Positions 53,218 through 62,319 are shown, counted from the first letter of the stretch. The stretch: 64,000 bases of DNA from Candidatus Bathyarchaeota archaeon (GCA_026014585.1 JAOZIA010000022.1:310001-374000); one strand, 5' to 3'. Notes: generated from the sequence alone by a model not told the origin. Made by a program: numbers and translations.

Positions 53218-54033
53218 CTATGCCAGTTTTTTGTATATCAGTGTTAGTAAGAAGAACAGTACCAGAACAAAAACAATCAAGCCCGCTGTTACAATATCAA
53301 AAACTGCTGAGAAAATAATTCCCAAAACCGTGCTTGCAACACTAAAACCTACAGCGGCAAGAAGAGTTTTCTTAAACGAAAGATTCAGCTTTAATGCGGC
53401 AAGCCCTGGGAGCACAAGCAGTGCCACAACAAGGATGGTTCCGATGATTTTTATGGAGAGCACGATGGTTATGGCGACTAGTAGGTCAAATGCTATGGAT
53501 AATGGGCGGGTGGGTATGCCAATTATTCTTGAGTCCTCCTCGTCGAAAACCATGGATAATAGTTCTCTGCGTAAGAAAGTAACAAATAACAAAACTGATA
53601 AGCCCAACCCAGAAACCAAGGCTAAATCAACACGGTCAATAGTTAAAATGGAACCAAATAGGTAAGTGAATAATTCAATGTTAAATCCTCCAGCCAAACT
53701 AATAACGATTAAGCCAGTAGAGAAACCTATCGCCAGCATAACAGCTATGGCAGAGTCTGATGCCGCAATTTTTTTGCGTCGCATATACGAGATGCCCAAT
53801 ACTGCAAGCACTGAAACAACCAACGCTGCCACGAGGGGGTTAATGCCTAAGAAAAGCCCCAAGGCTATGCCACCAAATGCCGTGTGGGAAAGACCATCGC
53901 CTATCATAGCTTCTTTTTTAAGCACTAAAAAGAGCCCGATTACTGCGCAAGCAATTCCCGCGAGGATTCCGCCTATTATGGCGTATTGGAAGAATTGGTA
54001 ACCAAATAAATCGAAAATGTTGATGGCGCTCAT
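53218..54033 (-). CDS. Metal ABC transporter permease (ZnuB/MntB type)
   Basis: A 271-aa ABC-3 type permease with about eight helices: FFQYAIIGGILAGIACAVIGLFLVLKKEAMIGDGLSHTAFGGIALG (family signature) and DEEDSRIIGIPTRPLSIAFDLL. It overlaps the ATPase gene by 4 bases. With the ATPase and TroA-type binding protein it imports Zn2+, Mn2+ or a related ion. Confidence 0.93.
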   Translation of the reverse strand: MSAINIFDLFGYQFFQYAIIGGILAGIACAVIGLFLVLKKEAMIGDGLSHTAFGGIALGLFLGINPLVAALVVSVLAVLGISYMRRKKIAASDSAIAVMLAIGFSTGLIVISLAGGFNIELFTYLFGSILTIDRVDLALVSGLGLSVLLFVTFLRRELLSMVFDEEDSRIIGIPTRPLSIAFDLLVAITIVLSIKIIGTILVVALLVLPGLAALKLNLSFKKTLLAAVGFSVASTVLGIIFSAVFDIVTAGLIVFVLVLFFLLTLIYKKLA

Positions 54034-54809
54034 TTCTGGAAAACTCCGTGGCAGGTGTGTTTGTGGAATACGAAGTGGAAGTGTTCCCCGTAAGCCCGCT
54101 TAAGGAGTGTGTTGGGGTCTAATTCTTCTGTTATTTGGGCAACCTCTACTTTCTTGTTGATACAGAGCACTTTGGACATGCGACAGAAAACAGAGGCTAA
54201 ATCATGTGTTACAATCAAAATAGTGGTTTGCCGTTCCGTGTTTAAGTCGCTGAGTTTTTTAAAGAAACGTTCTTGAGCAGACGAATCCACACCCACTATG
54301 GGTTCATCTAAAAAAATCAGTTCAGGCTTACGCGCCAACGCCTTAGCCACGAACACCCGCTGCTTTTGTCCACCTGACAACTGCCCAATCCGCCGCTCCG
54401 CAACATCTTTTAAGCCCATAAAATCAATGCTTTCATCGACCGCTGCCCAGTCTTCCTTTTTGAAGCGTCGTCCAATATTGCCTTTTCTTATGCAACCCAA
54501 TGAAACAAGCTCTCTTACAGTGAGAGGAAACTGGTTTTCAAAGTTGGTGGCATGCTGTGAAATATACGCGATTTTTTGCCAAGAAGAAAACTTTGATAAC
54601 TCGGTGCCGAATAGACGAATTGAACCCTTATTGATGGGTATAAAATTTAGGATAGCGTTTAAAAGTGTGGTTTTTCCGCCACCGTTTGGTCCAACTACAC
54701 CTACATAATCACCCTTTTTAATCGAAAATGTTGCATCCTCGATTACAGTTGCCCCGTCACGGTTTACATTAAGATTGCTTACTTCTAAAATAGGGGAATA
54801 TTGTGGCAT
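54030..54809 (-). CDS. Metal ABC transporter ATPase (ZnuC type)
   Basis: A 259-aa ATPase: Walker A GPNGGGKTTLL, signature QLSGGQKQRVFVAKAL, Walker B LIFLDEPIVGVD, switch His in VTHDLASVF. A His-rich C-terminus (GEHFHFVFHKHTCHG) could sense or bind metal. Second gene of the importer operon, with a 55-base gap to the binding protein. Confidence 0.93.
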   Translation of the reverse strand: MPQYSPILEVSNLNVNRDGATVIEDATFSIKKGDYVGVVGPNGGGKTTLLNAILNFIPINKGSIRLFGTELSKFSSWQKIAYISQHATNFENQFPLTVRELVSLGCIRKGNIGRRFKKEDWAAVDESIDFMGLKDVAERRIGQLSGGQKQRVFVAKALARKPELIFLDEPIVGVDSSAQERFFKKLSDLNTERQTTILIVTHDLASVFCRMSKVLCINKKVEVAQITEELDPNTLLKRAYGEHFHFVFHKHTCHGVFQK

Positions 54810-54863
54810 AGTTACCTTTCCGCTCTTACCCTGTTAGCATTGCACTTAATTAACTAAGCGCCA

Positions 54864-55784
54864 TTAAGTTGCCCCTAAACCGGTCTGTAAATTGACAAGA
54901 TTTGCCTGCATTTGTTCTAGGTAGTTTAAGTTGTCAACAGGACCAAGCATTAGATACATTTTTAGCATTGTAACGTCTTCGCCAGTTTGTGCTTGAACTT
55001 CAGATTGGATTGTTTGAACATACTCACTTGAATAAACTGGGTCGAAGTAAATGACGTAAGTTTGATGTTCTTCCATTTGTTGAACGATGCTTGCTATAGT
55101 TACTGCGCTGGGTTGTTCGTCAGCAGATATTCCAATTACGCCGGTTTGAGTGAAATCATATCTTGAAGCGACGTATCCGAATGCTGCGTGAGAGACAAAA
55201 ATTTCTGTTTTAGTTTTGTTAGAAAGCCCATTAGCGTATTCAGAGTCTAACTGTTCAAGTTGACTTTTTAAACTATTCCAATTTTGGGTGTAGTAACTTT
55301 CATGTTCTGGATCAACGGTGACTAAAGCGTTGTAAATGTTTTCTGCTTCTTGTTTAGCCATATATGGGCTCAGCCAAGTGTGCGGGTCAGAATCACCGTT
55401 TTGTTTTGTGACTAATTCTATGCCTTCGGTGGTTACCACGATTGTACGATCATGACTAGTTGATAATGAGGGTATGATATCGTCTTCCATCCACTTGTTT
55501 GCGCCTGCACCATTGTAAATGATGATGTCAGCGTCTTCAGTAGAAACAATGTGCTCAGCTGAGGGTTCCCAACCGTGAAGTTCAGTATTGTTTGGAATTA
55601 ATTGGGTTACTTCTATGTGTTCACCGCCGATTTGTTGGGTGAGGTAGGTATAAGGATAGAATGTTGTTACGACTTGTAGTTTTGTTGATGCTTGTGGTGT
55701 ACTGATTGTGTAGGTAACTATTGAGATTGCTATTATGATGATAAGAATAATGCTTGTGAGGAAAATTTTTTGTTTGCTGTTCAT
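54864..55784 (-). CDS. Metal-binding periplasmic-type protein (TroA/ZnuA family)
   Basis: A 306-aa lipid- or membrane-anchored substrate-binding protein: an N-terminal helix (QKIFLTSIILIIIIAISIVTYTIS), LQVVTTFYPYTYLTQQIGG, an ELHGWEP His (ligand), DPHTWLSPYMAKQEAENI (second His), HAAFGYVASRYDFTQ and a final acidic ligand in IYFDPVYSSEYV. Captures Zn, Mn or possibly Ni outside the cell. The ATG at 55784 is preferred. Divergent from the NikR-like gene across palindromic DNA. Confidence 0.9.
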   Translation of the reverse strand: MNSKQKIFLTSIILIIIIAISIVTYTISTPQASTKLQVVTTFYPYTYLTQQIGGEHIEVTQLIPNNTELHGWEPSAEHIVSTEDADIIIYNGAGANKWMEDDIIPSLSTSHDRTIVVTTEGIELVTKQNGDSDPHTWLSPYMAKQEAENIYNALVTVDPEHESYYTQNWNSLKSQLEQLDSEYANGLSNKTKTEIFVSHAAFGYVASRYDFTQTGVIGISADEQPSAVTIASIVQQMEEHQTYVIYFDPVYSSEYVQTIQSEVQAQTGEDVTMLKMYLMLGPVDNLNYLEQMQANLVNLQTGLGAT

Positions 55785-55805
55785 GCTGTATGGTTGCAGC
55801 CAACA

Positions 55806-55878
55806 CATTATTAAACTTTTTTAAATTGTTAATAAAAAAATCGATTAAAAGTCAAAAAATTAATAAAACTTATTAAAC
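55806..55878. promoter_or_regulatory. Operator-like repeats between metal importer and NikR-like gene
   Basis: Two copies of TTATTAAAC (55808-55816, 55870-55878), one inverted copy GTTAATAA (55828-55835), and a perfect TTAATAA-AAC-TTATTAA palindrome (55860-55876) lie in the 126-base divergent region. These are strong candidates for binding by the NikR-like protein. Confidence 0.5.
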
Positions 55879-55910
55879 ATGCCCCACCCAAATAATAAAA
55901 GGGAGAAAAT

Positions 55911-56306
55911 ATGACAGTCATCAGCCTATCCATACCCGACACACTCATCCAACAAATCGACCAAGCCATCAAAGAAAAAGGCTTCGTAAGCCGCAGCGAA
56001 ATCGCACGCCAAGCCCTCAGACTATACCTAACCGACGACCCAAAAATCGAAAACCTCCAAGGCGAAACCGCAGCAACCATAACCATAATCTACCGAGAAA
56101 ACGCAGACAGACACCGACTCCTCGAAACACAACACGTCTACAGCGGATTAGTCTCCACATTCCTGCATGCACACGTCAACGAAGGCTACTGCCTAGAAGT
56201 CATAATACTCAAAGGACAAGCCTCACTGATAAGAAAATTCATAGACAAACTAAAACAAAACGAACAAATCATCCAAATCAAAATCTCCATCCTAAGTCAA
56301 AAATAA
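55911..56306 (+). CDS. NikR-like metal-responsive regulator
   Basis: A 131-aa RHH regulator: TVISLSIPDTLIQQIDQAIKEKGFVSRSEIARQALRLYL, then an ACT-type metal domain. The four NikR ligands keep exact spacing: QHVYSG His, then HAH 11 residues on, then Cys (HVNEGYC). It binds Ni(II) or a similar ion and probably represses the divergent TroA-type importer. The RHH residues differ from those of the first NikR at 8245-8652, so their operators likely differ. Confidence 0.88.
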   Translation: MTVISLSIPDTLIQQIDQAIKEKGFVSRSEIARQALRLYLTDDPKIENLQGETAATITIIYRENADRHRLLETQHVYSGLVSTFLHAHVNEGYCLEVIILKGQASLIRKFIDKLKQNEQIIQIKISILSQK

Positions 56307-56316
56307 AAAATGGTGG

Positions 56317-57774
56317 TTAATGTTCACTTTTTGAGCGCCCCATTACGAAATGCAAGATTTCGGGAAACCCAATCAGCAACATCACAATTAACCCCTCGGT
56401 TGCCTTCTCAATAAAGAATAAACCCGTAGCCAAAACAACAAGCGCCCAAATCGGGAAATACAAGAAACAAAAGCGATCCTTAGAAATTACTTTCTGCCTA
56501 AACCCAAGCAACAAGATGCCAAAAGTCAACAGGTAAATCGAAAAAAGACTCACCGTCAAGGCAACCTCAACATTCACCGCATGTGTGAGAAAAGAAAGAC
56601 CCACCAAAGACAAACCCAACAAAGGAACAAGCGCAACAAGGAATTTTCCGCTAGCATACACGCTGGATTGCTTTTTTGGCGAAAAAAGCACAGGCATCGA
56701 ATGCAGCATACCTGCTTTTTCAATGACTGAGAGTTTGCCGCTCATGACAGAAACATACTCGTCAAGATGCTCTTCCATGTAAGCCTGAGAATCTAAAAGC
56801 CCCTGCAGGTACTGAATAGACGCCCATGGTCTAATGTCTAGGTGACCCATTGAGATATCGGTGACTTCTTTGTGTTCACAAATTACGTTAAATCGTTTAA
56901 GCGCTTCAGTAGCGTCAATAATTTGTTTAATCTCAACTTCACGAGGAAGATGCCGTGCAAAAATTACCAATGCAGACAATATTTTGGGAGCATTAAACCA
57001 TGATAAACGCTGGTCCAAACCTTCACCAAAATACTTCAAAATATAACTCTCATGAACTGTCCGCCAAGTACCCATACTGTTAAACTCGGCAACAAAAGCG
57101 TTCAGGGCATCTTTGAAATCTTTAGGCTTCTCACCTAACGCAATCAAAGCAGTAACCGCTTGGCAGGTACTGGCATTATTGGTTTCCTGTGACCCACTTG
57201 TGAAGCCCCAGAGATGATTTTTCTGATTCTGAGCCATCTTAAGCCATGCAGTTCCAGTTTTAAGCGCCATATCAATTTTTTCTTCATGAAAAGACTCGTT
57301 TAAATCCTTCAGCGCAAGCAACGTTAAGCAAGTTGCAGAAACCAAACTGTCTTCATATTTCCAGATGCCCCAGCCATAATCATCATTTTGATTCTCTAAA
57401 AGCCAATCTTTTGCTTTTTTGATGGCTTCAACAACTTCTGGGTCATCTTTAAAAAAAGAAAGCGCCCGTATGGCAACACATGTTGTGTCAACAAAACTGT
57501 TGCCTTTATTGATTAGTGGCCAACCGTCTCCGTAGTCCCCGCCCAGATTTCTATGCTGCAACAACCATGCCTTAGCCTTCTGGATACGTTCATCTTCCGG
57601 GGGCAAAATTTTGTATTTTAGCAGAGTGTGTACGGTTTCAGCTGTTGTCCATACACCAGCGACATCGTTGGGTTTTTCAGCCATGAATCCGCCGTCATCA
57701 CTATCGTCTGCATTATTAATTTGCCAACTGAGGACTTCTTTTTGTTTTCTCTTTAGTAAATCTACGTAAACCAA
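56317..57774 (-). CDS. Prenyltransferase/squalene-cyclase-like repeat protein with membrane tail
   Basis: A 485-aa protein. Residues about 35-330 carry repeats of the alpha/alpha-toroid type (GVWTTAETVHTLL, AKAWLLQHRN...GDGWPL, AKDWLLENQND-DYGWGIWKYEDSLVSATCLTLLAL, WLKMAQ...NNASTCQAVTALIAL) as in terpene cyclases and prenyltransferases. No DxDD-type catalytic motif was recognised. Residues about 365-475 contain about four transmembrane helices. It may bind lipid or act as a scaffold. The TTG start follows AGGAAT. It sits divergently upstream of the SNF2 cassette, 259 bases away. Confidence 0.65.
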   Translation of the reverse strand: MVYVDLLKRKQKEVLSWQINNADDSDDGGFMAEKPNDVAGVWTTAETVHTLLKYKILPPEDERIQKAKAWLLQHRNLGGDYGDGWPLINKGNSFVDTTCVAIRALSFFKDDPEVVEAIKKAKDWLLENQNDDYGWGIWKYEDSLVSATCLTLLALKDLNESFHEEKIDMALKTGTAWLKMAQNQKNHLWGFTSGSQETNNASTCQAVTALIALGEKPKDFKDALNAFVAEFNSMGTWRTVHESYILKYFGEGLDQRLSWFNAPKILSALVIFARHLPREVEIKQIIDATEALKRFNVICEHKEVTDISMGHLDIRPWASIQYLQGLLDSQAYMEEHLDEYVSVMSGKLSVIEKAGMLHSMPVLFSPKKQSSVYASGKFLVALVPLLGLSLVGLSFLTHAVNVEVALTVSLFSIYLLTFGILLLGFRQKVISKDRFCFLYFPIWALVVLATGLFFIEKATEGLIVMLLIGFPEILHFVMGRSKSEH

Positions 57775-58033
57775 AGGTTATTCCTGCGGGTAACTGCAAT
57801 CTTAAACGTTGCAGATTCATCAGTTAACTAATCGCTCAGTTATAAGCTTTAATTATTCCTAATCAAAAAAATGGCTCAACATTTGCTTCTCTGCCATTTA
57901 AACCCTGCAAACAAGTGAACACATCAGCCATTTATGGAGCAGTGAATGTCTGTAAGAAACTTGCGCTTGGTTGAAAACAGGTTTTTGCCCGTTTATGTTT
58001 TTATAGGAAGGCATTGAGTAAGACGCGATACTC
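57775..58033. promoter_or_regulatory. Divergent region before the SNF2 cassette
   Basis: No recognised gene. It holds TATA-like DNA (TTATAAGCTTTAATTATTCC, 57839-57858), a GGAGCAGTGA-led 23-codon frame at 57946-58017 and a TTTATAGGAAGG immediately before the TTG start (58034). The short frame may be a leader peptide but has no support beyond its ribosome site. Confidence 0.3.
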
Positions 58034-60031
58034 TTGCCTATTAAGACTAAATTCAGTTACAGCGGACTCCATCAACCCGATTCAGTTACTTCTAAATCGG
58101 AAGCTAAAGTTTGTGAAAAATTCGCAGCCATTCAAGCCATAGAATCATCCTCAATTAACTCGCCCCCGCCAAAGAAAAAAACCCGAAAAATCAAATCTAA
58201 AGGGCAACCCCCAAAACAAACCCGAAACTTCATGTTCGAAGAAGAAATAGGCGAAGCAAAAAAAATCAAACACAAATACTCCTGCACATTTTCTGACCCA
58301 CATAATATTAAAAAGTTAACGGAAACCAAGCGGTTTGCAAAATATGAAGCTTTCAAACTCAACATAGATGCAATAAAAATTAGGCAGTCACACCAAATCG
58401 ACAAGTTGGTTGCAGCTAATGTTTTGCAGTCAAAATTGGTTCCGTATGATTTTCAGATGGCTATTGCGCTTAAAGTAATTAATGAAATGAATGCAAACGC
58501 GATACTAGCCGATGAGGTTGGTTTGGGAAAAACCATTGAAGCAGGTTTAATCATGAAGGAACTGCTTTTGCGCGGGGAAATTGACTCTATTCTTATTGTT
58601 TCTCCAAAAAGCCTGCTGTCACAGTGGCAAGCTGAAATGTCCGAGAAATTCGGAGAAACCTTTGTTATCGCCAATAACCATAGAATTAATTTTAAAAAAG
58701 CTGACCGCGTAATCTGCTCCCATAACCTAATCTTCCGAAAATATGACGAACTATCAAGCAAAACTTGGGACTTAGTTGTTGTTGATGAGGCGCACGCGTT
58801 TAGGAACACTCACACTAAGAGCAGAGGAAGCTTAGCAAGTCTTCCAAAAAACCATTTCTTACTGCTCACTGCGACACCCATATGCAATAAATTAACCGAC
58901 CTCTACAGCGTCATGGATTTGATTGAACCAGGCGTTTTTGATAGCGAACGCTTGTTTATTTCCCGATTTGCTGATGATGCTAAGAACCGCGTTGTGCGAC
59001 CTGATGGTGCATATCAATTAAGGCAAACGCTACGGGGATTAATGTGCCGTACCAGAAGAGAACAAACAGGCATTCCCTTTACCAAAAGATATGTGGAATC
59101 AAGAACTCTTGAGCCTGAAGAGAGTGAAAGATTATTTTTTGATAAAGCAACAGAGTATCTACGTGACATTTACAATAACCGCTTCAAAACCATCGAAGCC
59201 CTAACAGCAGAAAATCCGAAACGAAAATTTAGTCCATTACAAAGCAACGCCATTTTGGTTTTTCAAGCAATCGCCCTGCAACAGTCATTTTCCAGTTCGC
59301 CTGAGGCAGCCATTCAATCCCTACAAAGAAGACAACAACGTTTCCCCTCTGAAATCAGGGCAACTAACGAATTAATAGCAATGGCGAAACAGGTAAAAAG
59401 CTCAAAAATTACGCTGCTAAAACAAATCCTAAAAGACCTCCCAGATGACCAAGCACTAATATTTTGTCTAAGACGAATCACCGCACAAACCCTAAAAAAC
59501 ATGCTAAATCAGGAGTTCGGAAAAGCAGACGTGTACTTGGGCAACATGAGTCAAAACGAGCGAGACAAAGTTATCGCGGACTTCAAATCTGGCAAAATCA
59601 AATACCTCATCGCGACGGACTCCGCAGCGGAAGGTCTTAACCTCCAAAATTGCCGTATAATGTTTAATTTTGATTTGCATTGGAACCCCATGAAAATTGA
59701 GCAACGCATCGGACGTATTCACCGCTACAAGCAAGACCGCGACGTCACAGTTTTTAACATAACCATCAAAGACACCATCGACGATTACGTCCTGCACATT
59801 CTCTACCAAAAAATCGACCTGTTCACCATGACCATTGGCAAGATGGAAACTGTGCTGGCAGAACTAAAAGAAGGCTCACAGGACATACAAAAGACAATAA
59901 TGAACATCCTGCTGCAGAGTGACTCGCGTCTAAATATACAAAAAGAACTGGAAAAACTTGCAGGCGATTTGACGGTTTCAAAGAAAAATCAGGAATTGGC
60001 AGAACAATTCACGCAGGGGGTTCTTGACTGA
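58034..60031 (+). CDS. SNF2-family ATPase/helicase (RapA/DrmD-like N-part)
   Basis: A 665-aa protein. Residues about 1-120 are a variable, Lys/Pro-rich lead. The core is an SNF2 ATPase: Walker A ILADEVGLGKTIEAGLIMKELL (about 155), motif Ia PKSLLSQW, DEAH-box VVVDEAHAFRNTHT (about 250), TATPICNKL, and motifs V/VI STDSAAEGLNLQNC-like and IEQRIGRIHRYKQDRDV (about 560). The QRIGRIHR order is that of RapA/DrmD-type remodellers. The RapA C-terminal region seems to be encoded by the next gene 11 bases on. The TTG start is in line with the whole operon. Confidence 0.85.
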   Translation: MPIKTKFSYSGLHQPDSVTSKSEAKVCEKFAAIQAIESSSINSPPPKKKTRKIKSKGQPPKQTRNFMFEEEIGEAKKIKHKYSCTFSDPHNIKKLTETKRFAKYEAFKLNIDAIKIRQSHQIDKLVAANVLQSKLVPYDFQMAIALKVINEMNANAILADEVGLGKTIEAGLIMKELLLRGEIDSILIVSPKSLLSQWQAEMSEKFGETFVIANNHRINFKKADRVICSHNLIFRKYDELSSKTWDLVVVDEAHAFRNTHTKSRGSLASLPKNHFLLLTATPICNKLTDLYSVMDLIEPGVFDSERLFISRFADDAKNRVVRPDGAYQLRQTLRGLMCRTRREQTGIPFTKRYVESRTLEPEESERLFFDKATEYLRDIYNNRFKTIEALTAENPKRKFSPLQSNAILVFQAIALQQSFSSSPEAAIQSLQRRQQRFPSEIRATNELIAMAKQVKSSKITLLKQILKDLPDDQALIFCLRRITAQTLKNMLNQEFGKADVYLGNMSQNERDKVIADFKSGKIKYLIATDSAAEGLNLQNCRIMFNFDLHWNPMKIEQRIGRIHRYKQDRDVTVFNITIKDTIDDYVLHILYQKIDLFTMTIGKMETVLAELKEGSQDIQKTIMNILLQSDSRLNIQKELEKLAGDLTVSKKNQELAEQFTQGVLD

Positions 60032-60042
60032 GCGAAAACCTT

Positions 60043-61377
60043 GTGCAGTTCATAAAAGCCTACGTCAAAACCAAGAACGCCACATTAACTGAGCAGTCCT
60101 CACCCAAAGTTTTCACCGTCAAGTACCCTGAACAAGAAAACCCCATAGAATACACGTATGACCCAGCAGTGGCAAGAGAAAAAAATTCTCTGTTTTTGGC
60201 ACCGGGAAGCCCAGTGTTTCAGCAGATACTTCGGGAATGCTTAGAAAAAGGCATAGCAAGCCAAATCAGCATAAAACCCAAAGGCACCTATGAAGCCACA
60301 ATAAAACGGCACTTTAAAGAGCCAAACTTTGACTGCCCAGACTGCAGCAAGATAACCACAGAAAAAGAAAAAATTGCAGTATGCCAAAAACCTCAACCGT
60401 GCCATCATCAAATAAACAATGCAAAAATCGAAACCGTAAACATTACCAAAAAAGAGCCACTTAGACTATTTCAATTCTATTATTTAGCAATCTTTCAAAA
60501 CAAGCTACGTGCCCGAAATGAAGAACTAATCACAATAACAGTAAACGAAAAAGGCGAGGTCATCGAGGAAGTTAATGAAGACCTTCTTGAAGAGGACACA
60601 GTTGAGGTTTCAGATCATAAGTCAAAGCTTAAACCGGGCGTTTTTGAGGAACTCAAAGCAGTTGCAGATAAAACCTTAGAGCAACTTCTTAGGGAAAAGG
60701 TTGCTCTTTTTGATTTACCGCTCATCCGAGAAAAAAAGTCTAAACTAAAAAGTTTTGACAAACGAATCAGACGCGCACGTCTTGAGCAATTAATCCAAAA
60801 CAAAGCCGACATTGACATGCAAACGTGGCAAACCAACTATCAAGCCCTAATGGACAGAGAAGAAGAAGCCTTAACAACTCACATAACAGTGAAACTGGTT
60901 AATCTGCTGATAATTAACACCTCCAAAATCACCGCCAAAATAAACCTTAACAACAAAGCATCCATCACCGCCTCAATCACTTTTGGCATCAATATTCTTC
61001 CCGAAGTCACATGTCCAATCTGTAAAACCTCCCTCATGGAAGGCTACGCAACACAAGACAACCTCTACGTCTGCAAAAACTGCATTCACCAATCCATTGA
61101 CACAGGCAAAATTTACTCCAAGAAAGCAGCTTTAAAAATAGATGAAACCCTAAAAGAGTACATCGAACAAAACGAAGGATTTGTCTGTTCGGTTTGCGGA
61201 AAAAGACATAGCAAACTCTTAGAGTTCAAATGTAGCCACGATAACTCCAGCGTATGCATCTTTCACTATGACCTCTGCGATGTATGCGGAAGGGTTGTTT
61301 CAAAAGCTAACCTCAAACACAACGAGGACTTCACAAGAAAATTATGCCCTAAACACGCCCACGCAAAGAAAAACTAG
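60043..61377 (+). CDS. Zinc-finger protein resembling the RapA C-terminal region
   Basis: A 444-aa protein. The first part (EYTYDPAVAREKNSLFLAPGSPVFQQILRECLEKG, about 35-70) resembles the RapA-type segment after the helicase, in which YxFD...hPlv motifs occur. CPDCSKITTEKEKIAVCQKPQPCHH is a candidate zinc site. A charged helix (about 220-270) precedes a C-terminal double zinc region (CPICKTSL...CKNC; CSVCGKRHSK, CIFHYDLCDVCGR and CPKH). GTG start. With the ATPase it may form the two halves of one remodeller. Confidence 0.65.
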   Translation: MQFIKAYVKTKNATLTEQSSPKVFTVKYPEQENPIEYTYDPAVAREKNSLFLAPGSPVFQQILRECLEKGIASQISIKPKGTYEATIKRHFKEPNFDCPDCSKITTEKEKIAVCQKPQPCHHQINNAKIETVNITKKEPLRLFQFYYLAIFQNKLRARNEELITITVNEKGEVIEEVNEDLLEEDTVEVSDHKSKLKPGVFEELKAVADKTLEQLLREKVALFDLPLIREKKSKLKSFDKRIRRARLEQLIQNKADIDMQTWQTNYQALMDREEEALTTHITVKLVNLLIINTSKITAKINLNNKASITASITFGINILPEVTCPICKTSLMEGYATQDNLYVCKNCIHQSIDTGKIYSKKAALKIDETLKEYIEQNEGFVCSVCGKRHSKLLEFKCSHDNSSVCIFHYDLCDVCGRVVSKANLKHNEDFTRKLCPKHAHAKKN

Positions 61378-61388
61378 GAGCAAACAAT

Positions 61389-62303
61389 TTGCACGATAAA
61401 TTTAATGGAATCTTAAAAGAAATACGTGACCAACCCGCCAGTGATGTTTCAGCGTTTTTAGAGGATAAACTACAAATTCCACCTGACAAAGCAGAAGAAT
61501 TAGCCGCCAGAATAAAAAAACACCACATACAACAGGCAGAAAAACAAGACGTAACACGAACAGTTATAGAAAAACCTGACAAAACAACACCAGCCACAAC
61601 AAGCATCTATTCAACGGACAAGCTTTCTGTCAGAGAATTTTCCTATTTCATCAAATGGTTACTGACCGAATTAGGATACACCATTGAATCCGAAATTCAG
61701 GTTGCCGATTATGGTCTTGATATGATAGTCACCAGAGGCGATGAAAAAACTGCGGTTTTAGCCAGAAAGTATCCGCGAAATTATGAGGTATCAGAGACGA
61801 TTATGATGTTATCTGAGCAGGCAAAACAGGATTATGCTTGCAAAAAAGCAGTCATTATTGCAACCACAGTTTTTAGCTCACAGGCAATAGCAGACGCCCA
61901 GAAATGTGGTGTTGAACTTTGGGACCAAACCACGATAGATACACAAATTAAAGCAGTTAGAGAAAAAGTTGAATCTGAGCAGTACACGCGTTTTCCAGAG
62001 TTTTCAGGTTCACTTCTGGAGTGGCTTTTAAAGCTTGATGAAAGTGAGCATTTCATTGTAGAACCCCGCGCCTCTGGAAAGTATGATTTGCACCTGCCCG
62101 AAGTCAAATTTCCACTTCTAACATTCCAAGCCCAAAAAGACACAGTTACACAATGTGTGTATAGAATAAAAGACAACAGACCCATGGGAGAAAACGAGGG
62201 CACCGTGCTAATCGGCACGGATAATGACGGCAACAGAGTTGGACCAGAGGATGCGGAAGCTTACGAGCTGATAACTCGGTATCTTGAAGACTTCCTGAAC
62301 TAA
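61389..62303 (+). CDS. Mrr-like restriction-endonuclease-fold protein
   Basis: A 304-aa protein. An N-terminal helical region (residues 1-75) precedes an Mrr-type domain: REFSYFIKWLLTELGYTIESEIQVADYGLDMIVTRGDEKTAVLARKYP, then KKAVIIATTVFSSQAIADAQKCGVELWD. In active Mrr enzymes the strand reads (E/Q)-A-K; here it is L-A-R with Lys next, so the catalytic site looks changed. The C-terminal SLLEWLLKLDESEHFI... and NEGTVLIGTDNDGNRVGPEDAEAY end is not recognised. TTG start, 11 bases after the zinc gene. Confidence 0.7.
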   Translation: MHDKFNGILKEIRDQPASDVSAFLEDKLQIPPDKAEELAARIKKHHIQQAEKQDVTRTVIEKPDKTTPATTSIYSTDKLSVREFSYFIKWLLTELGYTIESEIQVADYGLDMIVTRGDEKTAVLARKYPRNYEVSETIMMLSEQAKQDYACKKAVIIATTVFSSQAIADAQKCGVELWDQTTIDTQIKAVREKVESEQYTRFPEFSGSLLEWLLKLDESEHFIVEPRASGKYDLHLPEVKFPLLTFQAQKDTVTQCVYRIKDNRPMGENEGTVLIGTDNDGNRVGPEDAEAYELITRYLEDFLN

Positions 62304-62319
62304 ACAAAAGGTAGAAGAC

